Below, in pieces: positions 22,510-30,230 of a stretch of DNA of 64,000 bases (position 1 is its first letter; each line of letters starts with the position of its first letter). The notes beneath the pieces were generated by a model that worked only from the letters and a program-made list of their open reading frames with translations, made no database searches and was not told the origin of the DNA. The position numbers and the translations under genes were made by a program. This DNA is from Inquilinus sp042743185 (GTDB lineage Bacteria > Pseudomonadota > Alphaproteobacteria > DSM-16000 > Inquilinaceae): assembly GCF_042743185.1 (NCBI RefSeq), contig NZ_JBHYMS010000010.1, forward strand, positions 88,985-152,984, written 5' to 3'.

Positions 22510-24840
22510 ATGGCGATTCCGACCGTTGACGAGGTGTGGGCCGATTTCAACCTGGACGGCTCGGTGAAGGAGCCGGCCAAGCAGGACATCCGCCGCCTGC
22601 TGCGCTTCATCCAGGCCATCGCCGAGGCGAACGGGATGAAGACCTATCCCAACAAGGCGGCGATGGACGCGGACCTGACGCAGCCCGACGGCAAGCCGGC
22701 GCTGCTGTGGGCGGACCCGGTCGAGGCGAACAACTATCCGACCGTGTGGGTGTGGGATGACGGCGGCAATCGGTGGATCGAGGGGGTGGATCGGATTTCC
22801 GGCCTGCGGAGCCGGCTCGATGTCACCAGCGGCACCGTGGATGATCTCAAGGCCGGCCTCGTCCAGCAGCCGAACCGGGCGAACTTCAAGTCCAAGACCG
22901 GCTATGCCCAGACCTGGACCACTATCTCGAACCCGCAGACCCGCTGGACGATCACGGAGACGGACGGCAACTACAAGATCGACACAATGTCATCCCTGCC
23001 GCAGGTGTGGCCAATCGGCGTGAAGATGCCTTTCGATCTCGTCCCCGGCGACACGATCGAGGCCGAGTTCGTCCTGACGTCCGGTACGCTCGGCGGAGAC
23101 GCAGGCCCCTTTATCGGGACCGATCCGGCGACCGGCGGCGATATATCGACCGGGGCGATCCTCTACCATTGGCGCAATGCAGCCGGCGGCTCTGGTATCT
23201 ATGGCCAGGACTCCACCGGGACTGGTGGCATTGTTAGCGGCTACGCCACTGTGCCGCAGGCGGGTACTGATGCCCAGTTCGTTCCCTTCGTAGCCGGCGA
23301 CCTGCTGAAGATCAGGGCGCAGGTCCACTTGGACCGCAGCCTTAATCTGGAGCTGTTCGTCAACGGCGCGTCAAAGATCAAGGTGTTGGCGCCGGGCGTG
23401 CTGCCGGTCGGCAGGGTGATCGTTGGCATGGTCACTCCGGTCAGCGGATCGGCCACGCTGCGAAGCATGAAGCGCATCGGCTTCAACGGCACCACCATCT
23501 ACGTCGACGCTGAGGCGGATATCAGCGGTAACGGGTCTCTCTGGGCACCGGTCAAGACTTGGGATGAGGCGGTCGCCGTCGCCCAGGCCAACCGGCTCAC
23601 AATGCTCGACGTGGTAATCCTCTCTGCCGAGTTGCGCGCCGCCATCGTCGCCGATGACAAGGCCTTCGCTCGATATCGGATACGGGGACGCGGCGGGGCT
23701 CAGACAAAGATCATTTCTGCCGACGAGAATCCAACGGACTGGCAGTCGCTGTCAGGCACCACGAAAGTCTTCTTCAGGCCGAACAAAAATGCGGCTGGCG
23801 CGGCAAACACGGCAAATTCGGGAGCAGTCTACCTGATAGAGAAGCCCATGGCGCCGATGCCCTGGTACACGCTGCCGGATAGCATCCTGCCCTATTTCAC
23901 TGGAGCGCCGGCTGCCATGGAGTCAGAGGCGGCCGGCGGCCGGCGCGTATCGGGCGGCCAGCTTTATGTCCGCATTCCCGACAGCCTTGGCACAACTCCC
24001 TCCGTGACGCGTATGGAGGTGAACATCTCCGTCGCAACCCTCTATTGCATCGGCGCGCCCGAGATCGAATGCGAGAACGTCATCTTCAGCCGGGGCGGGA
24101 TCTACAACGTCTACCTCGACCGGGCGACGGCCAGGTTTCGACATTGCGGCTTCGAGTGGAGCGAGAGCAACGGCACTGAGGACGCCGCAGGCAATGCCTT
24201 TTACCAGGACTGCTGGTGGGATGCGGCGTACAACGACCTCGCGGCACGCACCTTCCCGGCCGGATATGTCGAGACGCCGGCTGCTCCGCCTGTGTCGGTC
24301 TACGACGGCTGCCGGTTCCGCCGCACCGTCATAGGCGATGCAATCGCGCCGCACGCCAGCAGCACCGCCGTGAGATCCCGCATCCGGGTCCACAACTGCG
24401 ATATTGAGGACATCGCCAAGGACGGCATCGTGCCTGCAAGCTGCGATTTCGAGATCAGTAGCACCAAGATCCGCCGCTGCGGCTGGGCACAAATCGAAGT
24501 GATCGGCGGCGCGACGTCGACCGCGCTGGAGGCCGGCATGGCCGCCCGCGGCTCGATCAGTAACTGCGTCCTCGATCCCGCCGGGGTCGGTCTGTATGGC
24601 TACTTGGCGACGGGCGCCGACGGCGGCTTGATGAATGTGACGCTCGACCAGTTGCACATCACGACGCCGGTCACATCCGAGATGCGCGGCAACCGCATCG
24701 TGGTATCCGGCCGGACGCAGGTGGTCACCGACTTTATGACGAAGTACACCAATCTGACGACCGAGCGTGACGCCGGAACGCGCTCGATCAGTGCCAACGG
24801 TGTGGTAATGTTTACGAAGGGTGCGTCCTTCGCGATCTGA
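22510..24840 (+). CDS. tailspike-like protein with a right-handed beta-helix
   Basis: 776 residues. The N-terminal 130 residues look like a virion-binding head with a helix (DIRRLLRFIQAIAEANGMKT). The middle (residues 150-330) is a beta-sandwich-like section. From about residue 350, NGTTIYVDAEADISGNGSLW, the protein reads as a parallel beta-helix of pectate-lyase type with repeated short strands: EIECENVIFSRGGIYNVYLD, then RFRHCGFEWSESN, then SRIRVHNCDIEDIAKDGIVP. Such spikes bind and often cleave surface polysaccharide. The catalytic residues cannot be named from sequence. Base use becomes visibly less GC-rich in the second half, as often seen in exchangeable spike domains. The next genes, on the other strand, modify surface polysaccharide. 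Confidence 0.8.
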   Translation: MAIPTVDEVWADFNLDGSVKEPAKQDIRRLLRFIQAIAEANGMKTYPNKAAMDADLTQPDGKPALLWADPVEANNYPTVWVWDDGGNRWIEGVDRISGLRSRLDVTSGTVDDLKAGLVQQPNRANFKSKTGYAQTWTTISNPQTRWTITETDGNYKIDTMSSLPQVWPIGVKMPFDLVPGDTIEAEFVLTSGTLGGDAGPFIGTDPATGGDISTGAILYHWRNAAGGSGIYGQDSTGTGGIVSGYATVPQAGTDAQFVPFVAGDLLKIRAQVHLDRSLNLELFVNGASKIKVLAPGVLPVGRVIVGMVTPVSGSATLRSMKRIGFNGTTIYVDAEADISGNGSLWAPVKTWDEAVAVAQANRLTMLDVVILSAELRAAIVADDKAFARYRIRGRGGAQTKIISADENPTDWQSLSGTTKVFFRPNKNAAGAANTANSGAVYLIEKPMAPMPWYTLPDSILPYFTGAPAAMESEAAGGRRVSGGQLYVRIPDSLGTTPSVTRMEVNISVATLYCIGAPEIECENVIFSRGGIYNVYLDRATARFRHCGFEWSESNGTEDAAGNAFYQDCWWDAAYNDLAARTFPAGYVETPAAPPVSVYDGCRFRRTVIGDAIAPHASSTAVRSRIRVHNCDIEDIAKDGIVPASCDFEISSTKIRRCGWAQIEVIGGATSTALEAGMAARGSISNCVLDPAGVGLYGYLATGADGGLMNVTLDQLHITTPVTSEMRGNRIVVSGRTQVVTDFMTKYTNLTTERDAGTRSISANGVVMFTKGASFAI

Positions 24841-24846
24841 GGCTAC

Positions 24847-25653
24847 CTATCGAAGCCGGAAGACGACTAGGAGATCGCCAACGTCTTCCGGCGCAAAGTC
24901 CTGATCATCGACTTTCGCATAGACTCGGTCCACACGATCCCCGAACAGATCCAGGATCGCCTGCGCCGTGGGCAGCCGCTTGGCCGAACCGACGATGTAT
25001 CCGGTCCGCTCGGCCGCGACCTGTTCTGGCGACTTCCGGCCCCACTCGATGCCAACGGCAACGATCGCCCCCGGCTTTGCTACGCGGGTGATCTCCGCCG
25101 CTGCGACGTCTTTTTGGTCAGAATAGGAGATCACCCAGCCAGCAATGATCACATCGAAGCTGGCATCGGGATAGGGCATGGCGTGCATATCGCCGAGTTG
25201 GATGCTCGGGGAGTAGCTGATCAGGTCAAGGCCGGCGATGTTCCGACGCCGGAATCCATGCGCGACAAGGTTGAAGATCTCGCCTTCGGTGCGCGGCCCG
25301 ATCGTCAGAACCTTTTGGTCTGCAAGACTAATTCGTCGGGCCGCCGCCCACATGGCGATCGGGTAGATGAGTCTAAGTGATCGCTCGACATGCAGATCTA
25401 GCATGCCGCGCAGATTGTGCTTGATGGTGCTCCTGGCGACGCCGTCCGAACCAGATACGGTTCGGAGACGATGAAGGATAAACACGAACCACACATATCG
25501 CACGCCGGCAATAATGAAGCGGACCAGCTTGGTCCGGAGCAGTTCGCGCGGGAAGTTGCCAAAAATTGGCCAGAGCCAATTGACCAGTGCACGCCGCAAC
25601 GAGCGACGGTGCTGGGTGGTCGAGCCATCGGCCGCGGTCAGGTCGGTGGTCAT
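24847..25653 (-). CDS. class I SAM-dependent methyltransferase (surface modification cassette)
   Basis: 268 residues. The Rossmann part begins near residue 113 with VLTIGPRTEGEIFNL, a variant motif I (G-P-R-T-E-G instead of GxGxG), followed by GLDLISYSPSIQLGDMHAMP (motif II/III region) and FDVIIAGWVI (post-motif). The N-terminal 110 residues are basic and contain a hydrophobic stretch (FIIAGVRYVWFVFILHRLR), which suggests membrane attachment. Its stop lies only seven bases past the convergent tailspike stop. Together with the acyltransferase and the polymerase it forms a three-gene set reading leftwards. A role in methylating O-antigen or an exopolysaccharide is inference from the neighbours. 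Confidence 0.7.
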   Translation of the reverse strand: MTTDLTAADGSTTQHRRSLRRALVNWLWPIFGNFPRELLRTKLVRFIIAGVRYVWFVFILHRLRTVSGSDGVARSTIKHNLRGMLDLHVERSLRLIYPIAMWAAARRISLADQKVLTIGPRTEGEIFNLVAHGFRRRNIAGLDLISYSPSIQLGDMHAMPYPDASFDVIIAGWVISYSDQKDVAAAEITRVAKPGAIVAVGIEWGRKSPEQVAAERTGYIVGSAKRLPTAQAILDLFGDRVDRVYAKVDDQDFAPEDVGDLLVVFRLR

Positions 25654-25718
25654 GACAATGATCCTCTAAAAAAGGCGAGCACCGTGTTGCGGTCCATGGC
25701 GCCTGTCAAGCGGCTGCC

Positions 25719-26819
25719 TTAGCCCCGGATCTCGCTTTCAACGGCTTGCGCGTGGGTTCGGCGCGCCTCCCTTGCGGCTACCGCCTCCGCGAGGCGATGC
25801 CCTAGGGCGTTCATTGGGCGTTCGACCAGTCTGAAAACGAGCCAGGCCAACAGAAGCGCGGTAAGGACGGAAAGCGGAATGGCGATCAGCGGGGACGGAC
25901 GAAGGTCGGCAAGTGCAAAGGCCAGTTCAACGGCATCTCTGGCGTGGACGTGAAAGAGGTAAAGGGAATAGCTGATGGCGCCCAGCAGCACCATAAATCT
26001 GCCGGAGAGTCTGATTGCCGTCGTCAGCGCGACGAAGATCGCCAGCGCTGCCAGATATGAGATCAGGTACCTGACCCAGTTCTCCTCGAGACCGAGATCA
26101 ATGTCATAGGCTAGGAGGCTTACGATGGGGATGACCACGACATAGACACCGAGCATCCAGACGGCGTAGCGACGGTGCATCTCGGAACAGTTCGCAATCG
26201 CCTCACGCCACAGCGTGCCCCAGAACATGATTGAGAGCGACAACGGGATAGCTACAGGAACCTTTCGCTCCAAGAAGTGCCGAGCGAGGGCAAACATGAT
26301 CGCAACCGTGAGCCAAGCGACGCTGGCGCAGAGTGTGAAGCGCGGGGCGCGCAAAAGGCCGACGGCGAATGCGGCCGCGCACAGAATGTAGAAGAGCGCC
26401 TCGATGAACAATGTCCAGTAGACGCCGAGCACATTGGGATATCCGAGCGCCGCCTGGATCATAGTCACATTGGCCAGAATGGTGGTAAGGGACGGCAAGG
26501 TTGCCCCGGCAGCGGCGAGGAGAACGAGATAGCCGACCATAGAGAGCCAATAGGCGGGATATAACCGGAACAGCCGTGAGATTGCGAACCGGCGAAGCGG
26601 TGCAGGCCCCTTAGAGAAGCTGAACGGGATCACGAATCCGCTGATTGCGAAGAAGACTACGACCCCCACCTTGCCAGGGTCGACGATATCATAGATCAGT
26701 GTTTTGACCGGGCCGGTCGCGATCGGCTGGATATTGTGCATCAGGACAACAAGTAGCGCCGCGATACCTCTCAACGAGTCGATATAGGTTAGGCGCGCCT
26801 TTGCTGCCGACGGAGTCAT
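25719..26819 (-). CDS. acyltransferase 3 family membrane protein (OafA-like)
   Basis: 366 residues. It opens LTYIDSLRGIAALLVVLMHN, which holds the R-G-x-A-A..V...H motif of acyltransferase 3, and has about ten hydrophobic helices. The later segments VFFAISGFVI (S-G-F), RRFAISRLFRLYPAYWLS (R..RlyP..w) and VYWTLFIEALFYI (w.l..E..fY) are also typical. These proteins add acetyl groups to sugars of O-antigen, capsule or other surface glycans at the inner membrane. Its start overlaps the stop of the polymerase gene by four bases. Phages use such enzymes for serotype conversion. Confidence 0.88.
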   Translation of the reverse strand: MTPSAAKARLTYIDSLRGIAALLVVLMHNIQPIATGPVKTLIYDIVDPGKVGVVVFFAISGFVIPFSFSKGPAPLRRFAISRLFRLYPAYWLSMVGYLVLLAAAGATLPSLTTILANVTMIQAALGYPNVLGVYWTLFIEALFYILCAAAFAVGLLRAPRFTLCASVAWLTVAIMFALARHFLERKVPVAIPLSLSIMFWGTLWREAIANCSEMHRRYAVWMLGVYVVVIPIVSLLAYDIDLGLEENWVRYLISYLAALAIFVALTTAIRLSGRFMVLLGAISYSLYLFHVHARDAVELAFALADLRPSPLIAIPLSVLTALLLAWLVFRLVERPMNALGHRLAEAVAAREARRTHAQAVESEIRG

Positions 26820-28129
26820 CGCCGAACCTCCCGCAGCAGCGGGCGGACAAGCAAAGTCGGCCGGCGCCGTGTCAGCGCTATCGCGATCCAGAAGCTGATA
26901 AATGCCAGGTTGAAGAAGATGCCGTAGGCGGCCAGGAACGCATTGACCACGACGGCGGCCGCAATCTGGATCAGGAAGACAACATAGAGCGGTAGCGCCG
27001 CGACATCGCCCTGGAGCACTCTCAGCCGCACGAAAGAGACGAAGGCGCCCAGGAGCAGGCAGAACAGCGGTGCCAGCGGGCCAAAATCTACATAGAACGG
27101 ACCGAACATGGTGGTGTAGAGGCCCACTCTGGGAACCGAGAAGACGACCGCGTTAGCGTCATAGGGCACACCCCAAAGGGACGACAGCAGGCGTGGGAAG
27201 AACGGGAAGCCGTAGATCCCCCACTGATCGCCTTTCGCGTAGTGCTCGACGAGATAGACGAATTCTGGCACCCCGTGAAGGACGTACTGGGCGAAGGTCG
27301 TCGCGATGAAGACGGTATCCCTCTGCCATATTGGAAGGGAGGCCGTGATCCGGTCATACTCGTTTGTAACGGGCACCAGGTGCGTGAAGGCAGAAAACTT
27401 GATGACCCCCTCGACCTTAAGGCCGATCTCGTTGAAGCGTGCAATGAACAGCAGGCCTCCAAGGTAAATCAAGCCAATGAAAACTAGGATGATTGCTGAA
27501 ATCGCCAGCTTGGACGTGTGACGGGAAACGATGATCCGGGTTATTGCAATCATCCCGATGCTCATGAACATGCTAGATCGGGAGCCAATAACAATGGTCA
27601 GCAGCGGCCACAGCATCGCGAGGGCAAGGCTGGTCAGGGACCCGCCGACCCGCAGCCCGTTCCGCCGTGCTATGGCGTAGAACATATAGGGGACTACGGT
27701 GAATGGGATCAGCATCGCTGATGCCATCGAAAAGATGTTCGCGCCGGCGGTTTCGATCTTCTCACGGTTTTCCATGAACTCGGTATCGATCGACAGTCCG
27801 CGCAGAAACACCCAATCCGCGATGCGCAGAATGATCCCGAGAATGCCCAGAACGACGGCGACCCTATACAAGGTTAGCAGTTGACGTCTCAGTTCCTCCT
27901 GATCGACCACTCTACGTTTCAGAGTCCCTGGCTCGAAGAGCGTAAAGCCGAGGAGCAAGAAAACAAGACACGCTGCCAATAGGAAGTAAGGATAACTCAA
28001 AGTTGATCGGTACATCTCGATCGGCGCAACCCAGAAGATTGTTAGCCAGAAGATGGACATCATCGTCAGAACCCTGATTGGTGTCAGAGTTCTTGCGTTG
28101 ATCAGGTCGATCTCAACGAAACGGATCAT
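26816..28129 (-). CDS. Wzy-like oligosaccharide repeat-unit polymerase
   Basis: 437 residues and about eleven hydrophobic helices, with a long periplasmic loop roughly at residues 210-320 (FIARFNEIGLKVEGVIKFSA, then EYDRITASLPIWQRDTVFIA). The 'oligosaccharide repeat unit polymerase' family is diverse; the overall helix pattern, the GSRSSMFMSIGMIAITR segment and the late FPFFPRLLSSLWG segment (as in Wzy/EpsG-like proteins) support the call. It would polymerise O-antigen or exopolysaccharide units at the periplasmic face. First gene of the leftward cassette; a terminator-like hairpin lies just beyond its start. A phage-encoded Wzy with an acyltransferase is reminiscent of Pseudomonas phage D3. 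Confidence 0.75.
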   Translation of the reverse strand: MIRFVEIDLINARTLTPIRVLTMMSIFWLTIFWVAPIEMYRSTLSYPYFLLAACLVFLLLGFTLFEPGTLKRRVVDQEELRRQLLTLYRVAVVLGILGIILRIADWVFLRGLSIDTEFMENREKIETAGANIFSMASAMLIPFTVVPYMFYAIARRNGLRVGGSLTSLALAMLWPLLTIVIGSRSSMFMSIGMIAITRIIVSRHTSKLAISAIILVFIGLIYLGGLLFIARFNEIGLKVEGVIKFSAFTHLVPVTNEYDRITASLPIWQRDTVFIATTFAQYVLHGVPEFVYLVEHYAKGDQWGIYGFPFFPRLLSSLWGVPYDANAVVFSVPRVGLYTTMFGPFYVDFGPLAPLFCLLLGAFVSFVRLRVLQGDVAALPLYVVFLIQIAAAVVVNAFLAAYGIFFNLAFISFWIAIALTRRRPTLLVRPLLREVRR

Positions 28130-28194
28130 GCACGAATGGCCTATATGAATCGTGTCGATCTTCGCTGGTCCCGCTGATGAACGCCAGTCCCATT

Positions 28195-28216
28195 GCCCGA
28201 CTTCGGCGGGCTTTTT
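28195..28216 (+). terminator. rho-independent terminator-like hairpin
   Basis: GCCCG (28195-28199) pairs with CGGGC (28207-28211), loop ACTTCGG, then TTTTT at 28212-28216. It reads on the + strand, upstream of the holin-like remnant and its ribosome binding site, and is in the same relative place as the hairpins before other prophage genes. Confidence 0.6.
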
Positions 28217-28258
28217 GATGCTCCTCCGGGAGCGGGCTCCCCTCGTCAGGAGACCGAT

Positions 28259-28556
28259 ATGGCCGATCCGAACCTGCCCGACAGAAGCCGTTCACGATTC
28301 TGATGGCCTGGCCGGGCCTGTGATCTCCGCCGAGGTCGGTGTCGCGATGCACCACGTCCAACGCGCCGCGACGGGCGAGCCATTCTCGTTGCGACGGCAG
28401 TCCTTCGAGCTTCCGAGCGTGATCGGCTTTGGCATCGTGAGTGGTGCCCTGGACGACTTGCTGGGCGCCACGGAGACGGTGCGCTGGGAGCTGGCGGTGA
28501 CGCTGGGTTACCTCGGCCTCAGGTGGTGGAGGTCGTCATCTTCTGCCGTTGAATAG
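28259..28556 (+). pseudogene. possible holin gene remnant with frameshifts
   Basis: The ATG at 28259 has CAGGAG seven bases upstream, but its frame stops after 14 codons (MADPNLPDRSRSRF). A good-looking protein continues in other frames: PFTILMA in one, then from a GTG at 28320 ISAEVGVAMHHVQRAATGEP, then FELPSVIGFGIVSGALDDLL, then WELAVTLGYLGLRW. Two or three small indels would join them to a protein of about 95 residues with two to three hydrophobic segments, the size of a phage holin. It lies just before the endolysin. The short downstream frame (28320-28556) may still be made. Family assignment is weak. Confidence 0.4.
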
Positions 28557-28580
28557 TGCGGCAGGACCCGAGCTGACGCC

Positions 28581-28781
28581 CTACTTCGGGGGCTGGCCCT
28601 GGAACACGATACCGCCCTGTGGGCCGATGGTGCCGCCGAGCTCCTTGACCAGAGGCTCCGCGGCCCGGTCCACAACGCTGGGCTGCTTGGGTTTCGGCGG
28701 GGGAGGCGGCCCCCACTCGCCGGCACAAGCCGCCAGCCCGGCCAGCAATCCAGCAGACCCGATCCTCGCTAACGCTTTCAT
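28581..28781 (-). CDS. small proline-rich lipoprotein, opposite strand
   Basis: 66 residues. The N-terminus MKALARIGSAGLLAGLAACA has a lipobox (L-A-A-C, Cys19), followed by AGEWGPPPPPKPKQPSVVDR. The rest is helix-poor and ends in GGIVFQGQPPK. It is an exported, lipid-anchored protein by prediction. It is antisense between the holin remnant and the endolysin, so it does not belong to the late operon; expression in the lysogen is likely. A superinfection-exclusion role is one possibility from analogy with small phage lipoproteins; no direct evidence. Confidence 0.7.
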   Translation of the reverse strand: MKALARIGSAGLLAGLAACAGEWGPPPPPKPKQPSVVDRAAEPLVKELGGTIGPQGGIVFQGQPPK

Positions 28782-28856
28782 GCCTCATCCCCTTCCACTC
28801 CTCGCGCCAATCTAGCGCTGCCGCGGCTTGGCGGCATCGGCAAATCCTTCGATCAG

Positions 28857-28878
28857 CCCCGCCACAGAGCGGGGTTTT
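28857..28878 (+). terminator. terminator-like hairpin before the endolysin gene
   Basis: CCCCGC (28857-28862), loop CACAGA, GCGGGG (28869-28874), then TTTT (28875-28878). It lies 19 bases before the endolysin ATG and is close in sequence to the hairpin before the tail tube gene. Confidence 0.7.
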
Positions 28879-28896
28879 CCATTCATGGAGACCCAC

Positions 28897-29574
28897 ATGT
28901 CTGCACAGACCCGCGGTGAGCGGAACAATAACCCCGGGAATATCGAGCGGAGCTCCGTCAATAAGTGGCAGGGCCGCATCTCGGATGCGGACTATCGCAA
29001 CTCCGCCGAGTATCGGAAAAATGGGGGGCGTTTTGAGGTGTTCTCGGTCGAGGAATGGGGCATCCGCGCACTGGCCGTGCTGCTGATTGCGTACCAGGAC
29101 CGGCACGGCCTGCGGACTATCCGCGGTATCATCGTGCGCTGGGCGCCGGGGCATGAGAACAACACCGGCGCCTATGTCGACCACGTTGCCAAGCTGACCG
29201 GCTTCGGCCCCGACGCCATGCTGGACCTGCACAGCTACGAGCATGTCGCCCCGCTGGTGAAGGCGATCATCACCCATGAGAACGGCCGCTGCATCTACAG
29301 CCGGGCGACCATTGATGACGGGCTCTTCCGTGCCGGCGTGAAGCGGCCTGGGATGGTGGTGACGAGCCGGGCTGCGAACGCCGCAAAGGCCGCGGCGGTC
29401 GCCGGCGGTGGCGGCATCGCGCTTGTGGGCGCTGTCACTGACGGGCTTCAAGCCGCGGCGCCGGCGATCCCGATCGTCAAGGACATCGCCAGCCTGCCGT
29501 GGTGGCTTCTGCTCGCCGGCGGTGCGGCGGCCGGCATTGCCGTCGTGGTCTGGCTGGTGCTGAGGGGCCGGTGA
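28897..29574 (+). CDS. endolysin-type muralytic protein with a C-terminal membrane helix
   Basis: 225 residues from the ATG at 28897, chosen because GGAG ends six bases upstream; an ATG at 28885 is alternative. Residues 5-50 (TRGERNNNPGNIERS, then KWQGRI) match the R-G-x-R-N-N-N-P-G-N-I start of the P5-like virion muramidase/structural family, which degrades or binds peptidoglycan. Later: GIRALAVLLIAYQDRHGLRT and WAPGHENNTGAYVDHVAKLT. The C-terminus is an Ala-rich stretch and a strong transmembrane helix (WWLLLAGGAAAGIAVVVWLV) with a basic end. This suggests a membrane-tethered enzyme. Translationally coupled to the i-spanin gene (GTGA). Confidence 0.8.
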   Translation: MSAQTRGERNNNPGNIERSSVNKWQGRISDADYRNSAEYRKNGGRFEVFSVEEWGIRALAVLLIAYQDRHGLRTIRGIIVRWAPGHENNTGAYVDHVAKLTGFGPDAMLDLHSYEHVAPLVKAIITHENGRCIYSRATIDDGLFRAGVKRPGMVVTSRAANAAKAAAVAGGGGIALVGAVTDGLQAAAPAIPIVKDIASLPWWLLLAGGAAAGIAVVVWLVLRGR

Positions 29575-29837
29575 TCGCCGCGGCATGGGCATGGTTCGCC
29601 GGTTCGAGGGCGGGACGGTGGGGCATCGCCGCGGGCGCTGTTGTGCTGGCGATCGGGGGCGCCCTGCTGCTCGGCCGGCGGCAGGGGCGCCAGGCGCAGG
29701 AACGGGAGCAGGAGGCGCAGGACCATGAAGCCTATCGCGATGCGGTGGAGACTCGCCGCACGGTGGAGGATCGCATTGGCCGCGCTGGCAACGGCACCGC
29801 TGCTGACGAGCTGCGACGGCGCTGGTCGCGCGACTGA
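29571..29837 (+). CDS. i-spanin (Rz-like)
   Basis: 88 residues from a GTG that overlaps the endolysin stop. One membrane helix at about residues 18-36 (GIAAGAVVLAIGGALLLG), then a charged coiled-coil-like stretch (RRQGRQAQEREQEAQDHEAY) reaching into the periplasm. This is the layout of inner-membrane spanin subunits, which fuse inner and outer membranes at lysis. The o-spanin gene is nested in another frame in its second half, the classical Rz/Rz1 order. Confidence 0.75.
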   Translation: MIAAAWAWFAGSRAGRWGIAAGAVVLAIGGALLLGRRQGRQAQEREQEAQDHEAYRDAVETRRTVEDRIGRAGNGTAADELRRRWSRD

Positions 29838-29952
29838 CTGCGCCTGGGTCCGGCCGATCTACATGAGCCAGGGTGATCAACTGACCGACGGCACGGCGCG
29901 GCAGATCCTGGCGCACAATGAGACGGGAGTAGCAATCTGTGGATGGCATTAA
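29725..29952 (+). CDS. o-spanin (Rz1-like lipoprotein), nested in the i-spanin gene
   Basis: 75 residues from the ATG at 29725; the first 113 bases overlap the i-spanin gene in another frame. The signal ends in a lipobox (APLLTSC, Cys30), followed by a short mature part with a second Cys and a DCAWVRPIYMSQGDQLTDGT, then ARQILAHNETGVAICGW end. That 'C.w.rPI.....D.LT..Ta.qIl.hNe....vC' pattern is found in alphaproteobacterial phage lysis genes. It would be anchored in the outer membrane and pair with the i-spanin. Confidence 0.8.
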   Translation: MKPIAMRWRLAARWRIALAALATAPLLTSCDGAGRATDCAWVRPIYMSQGDQLTDGTARQILAHNETGVAICGWH

Positions 29953-29980
29953 TGCTCCTGCATCTGCAGCGCAGGCGGGT

Positions 29981-30145
29981 CTAGCCAGGGTGCCGGTCGA
30001 TCTCGAATATCCAGAGCGATACGCGAAGTTGGAGAACAGCCGGTGCATCATCCTGATGCGCCAACTCCGCCATCGTCATGTCATCACCGGCGCTGCCTTT
30101 GGCGAAATCGCTGCCGTCGAGCCCGTAGATCGTCGGAGGTTTCAT
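29981..30145 (-). CDS. short frame with an RTX-like start, probably a fragment
   Basis: 54 residues from the ATG read from 30143-30145: MKPPTIYGLDGSDFAKG, then SAGDDMTMAELA, ending DRHPG. The 'yGldGsD...GsaGDD' piece is like the first calcium-binding repeat of RTX-type proteins, but the usual GGxGxD repeats do not follow. A frame start 12 codons further up (30181) adds a hydrophobic stretch. It lies in an AT-rich stretch that holds promoter-like boxes. It may be the leftover 5' end of a longer gene cut off by the prophage. Low confidence that it is translated. Confidence 0.3.
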   Translation of the reverse strand: MKPPTIYGLDGSDFAKGSAGDDMTMAELAHQDDAPAVLQLRVSLWIFEIDRHPG

Positions 30146-30230
30146 TAAGAATATTATTATTATATTGAAAAATATCTTCATTTGAATAAAATTTACTTGA
30201 GATCATTGTCAAAAATTGTAAAAGGAGCCG
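30146..30230. other. AT-rich stretch at the right end of the prophage
   Basis: About 85 bases, very rich in A and T (for example ATATTATTATTATATTG at 30151-30167), in a window that is otherwise GC-rich. It contains TGTCAA (30207-30212, TTGACA on the other strand) and ATTATA (30159-30164, TATAAT on the other strand). No gene. It may mark the chromosome-prophage junction or a promoter for the leftward fragment. From 30231 to the pirin terminator I see nothing definite. Confidence 0.6.

Larger units (their letters stand above)
6599..30230 (+). mobile_element. defective siphovirus-type prophage, late (structural and lysis) region only
   Basis: A continuous set of head, tail, tip, tailspike and lysis genes reads left to right from the portal gene (6862) to the Rz1-like gene (29952). 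Three sets of genes on the other strand interrupt it. Non-contractile tail architecture is inferred from the tube, chaperone, tape measure and tip genes and the absence of sheath or baseplate wedge genes. No terminase large subunit, integrase, repressor, replication or recombination gene was found anywhere in the window. Boundaries are approximate: the left one is set at R2 copy 2 and the right one at the AT-rich stretch before the pirin terminator. No att repeat was recognised. Confidence 0.85.
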
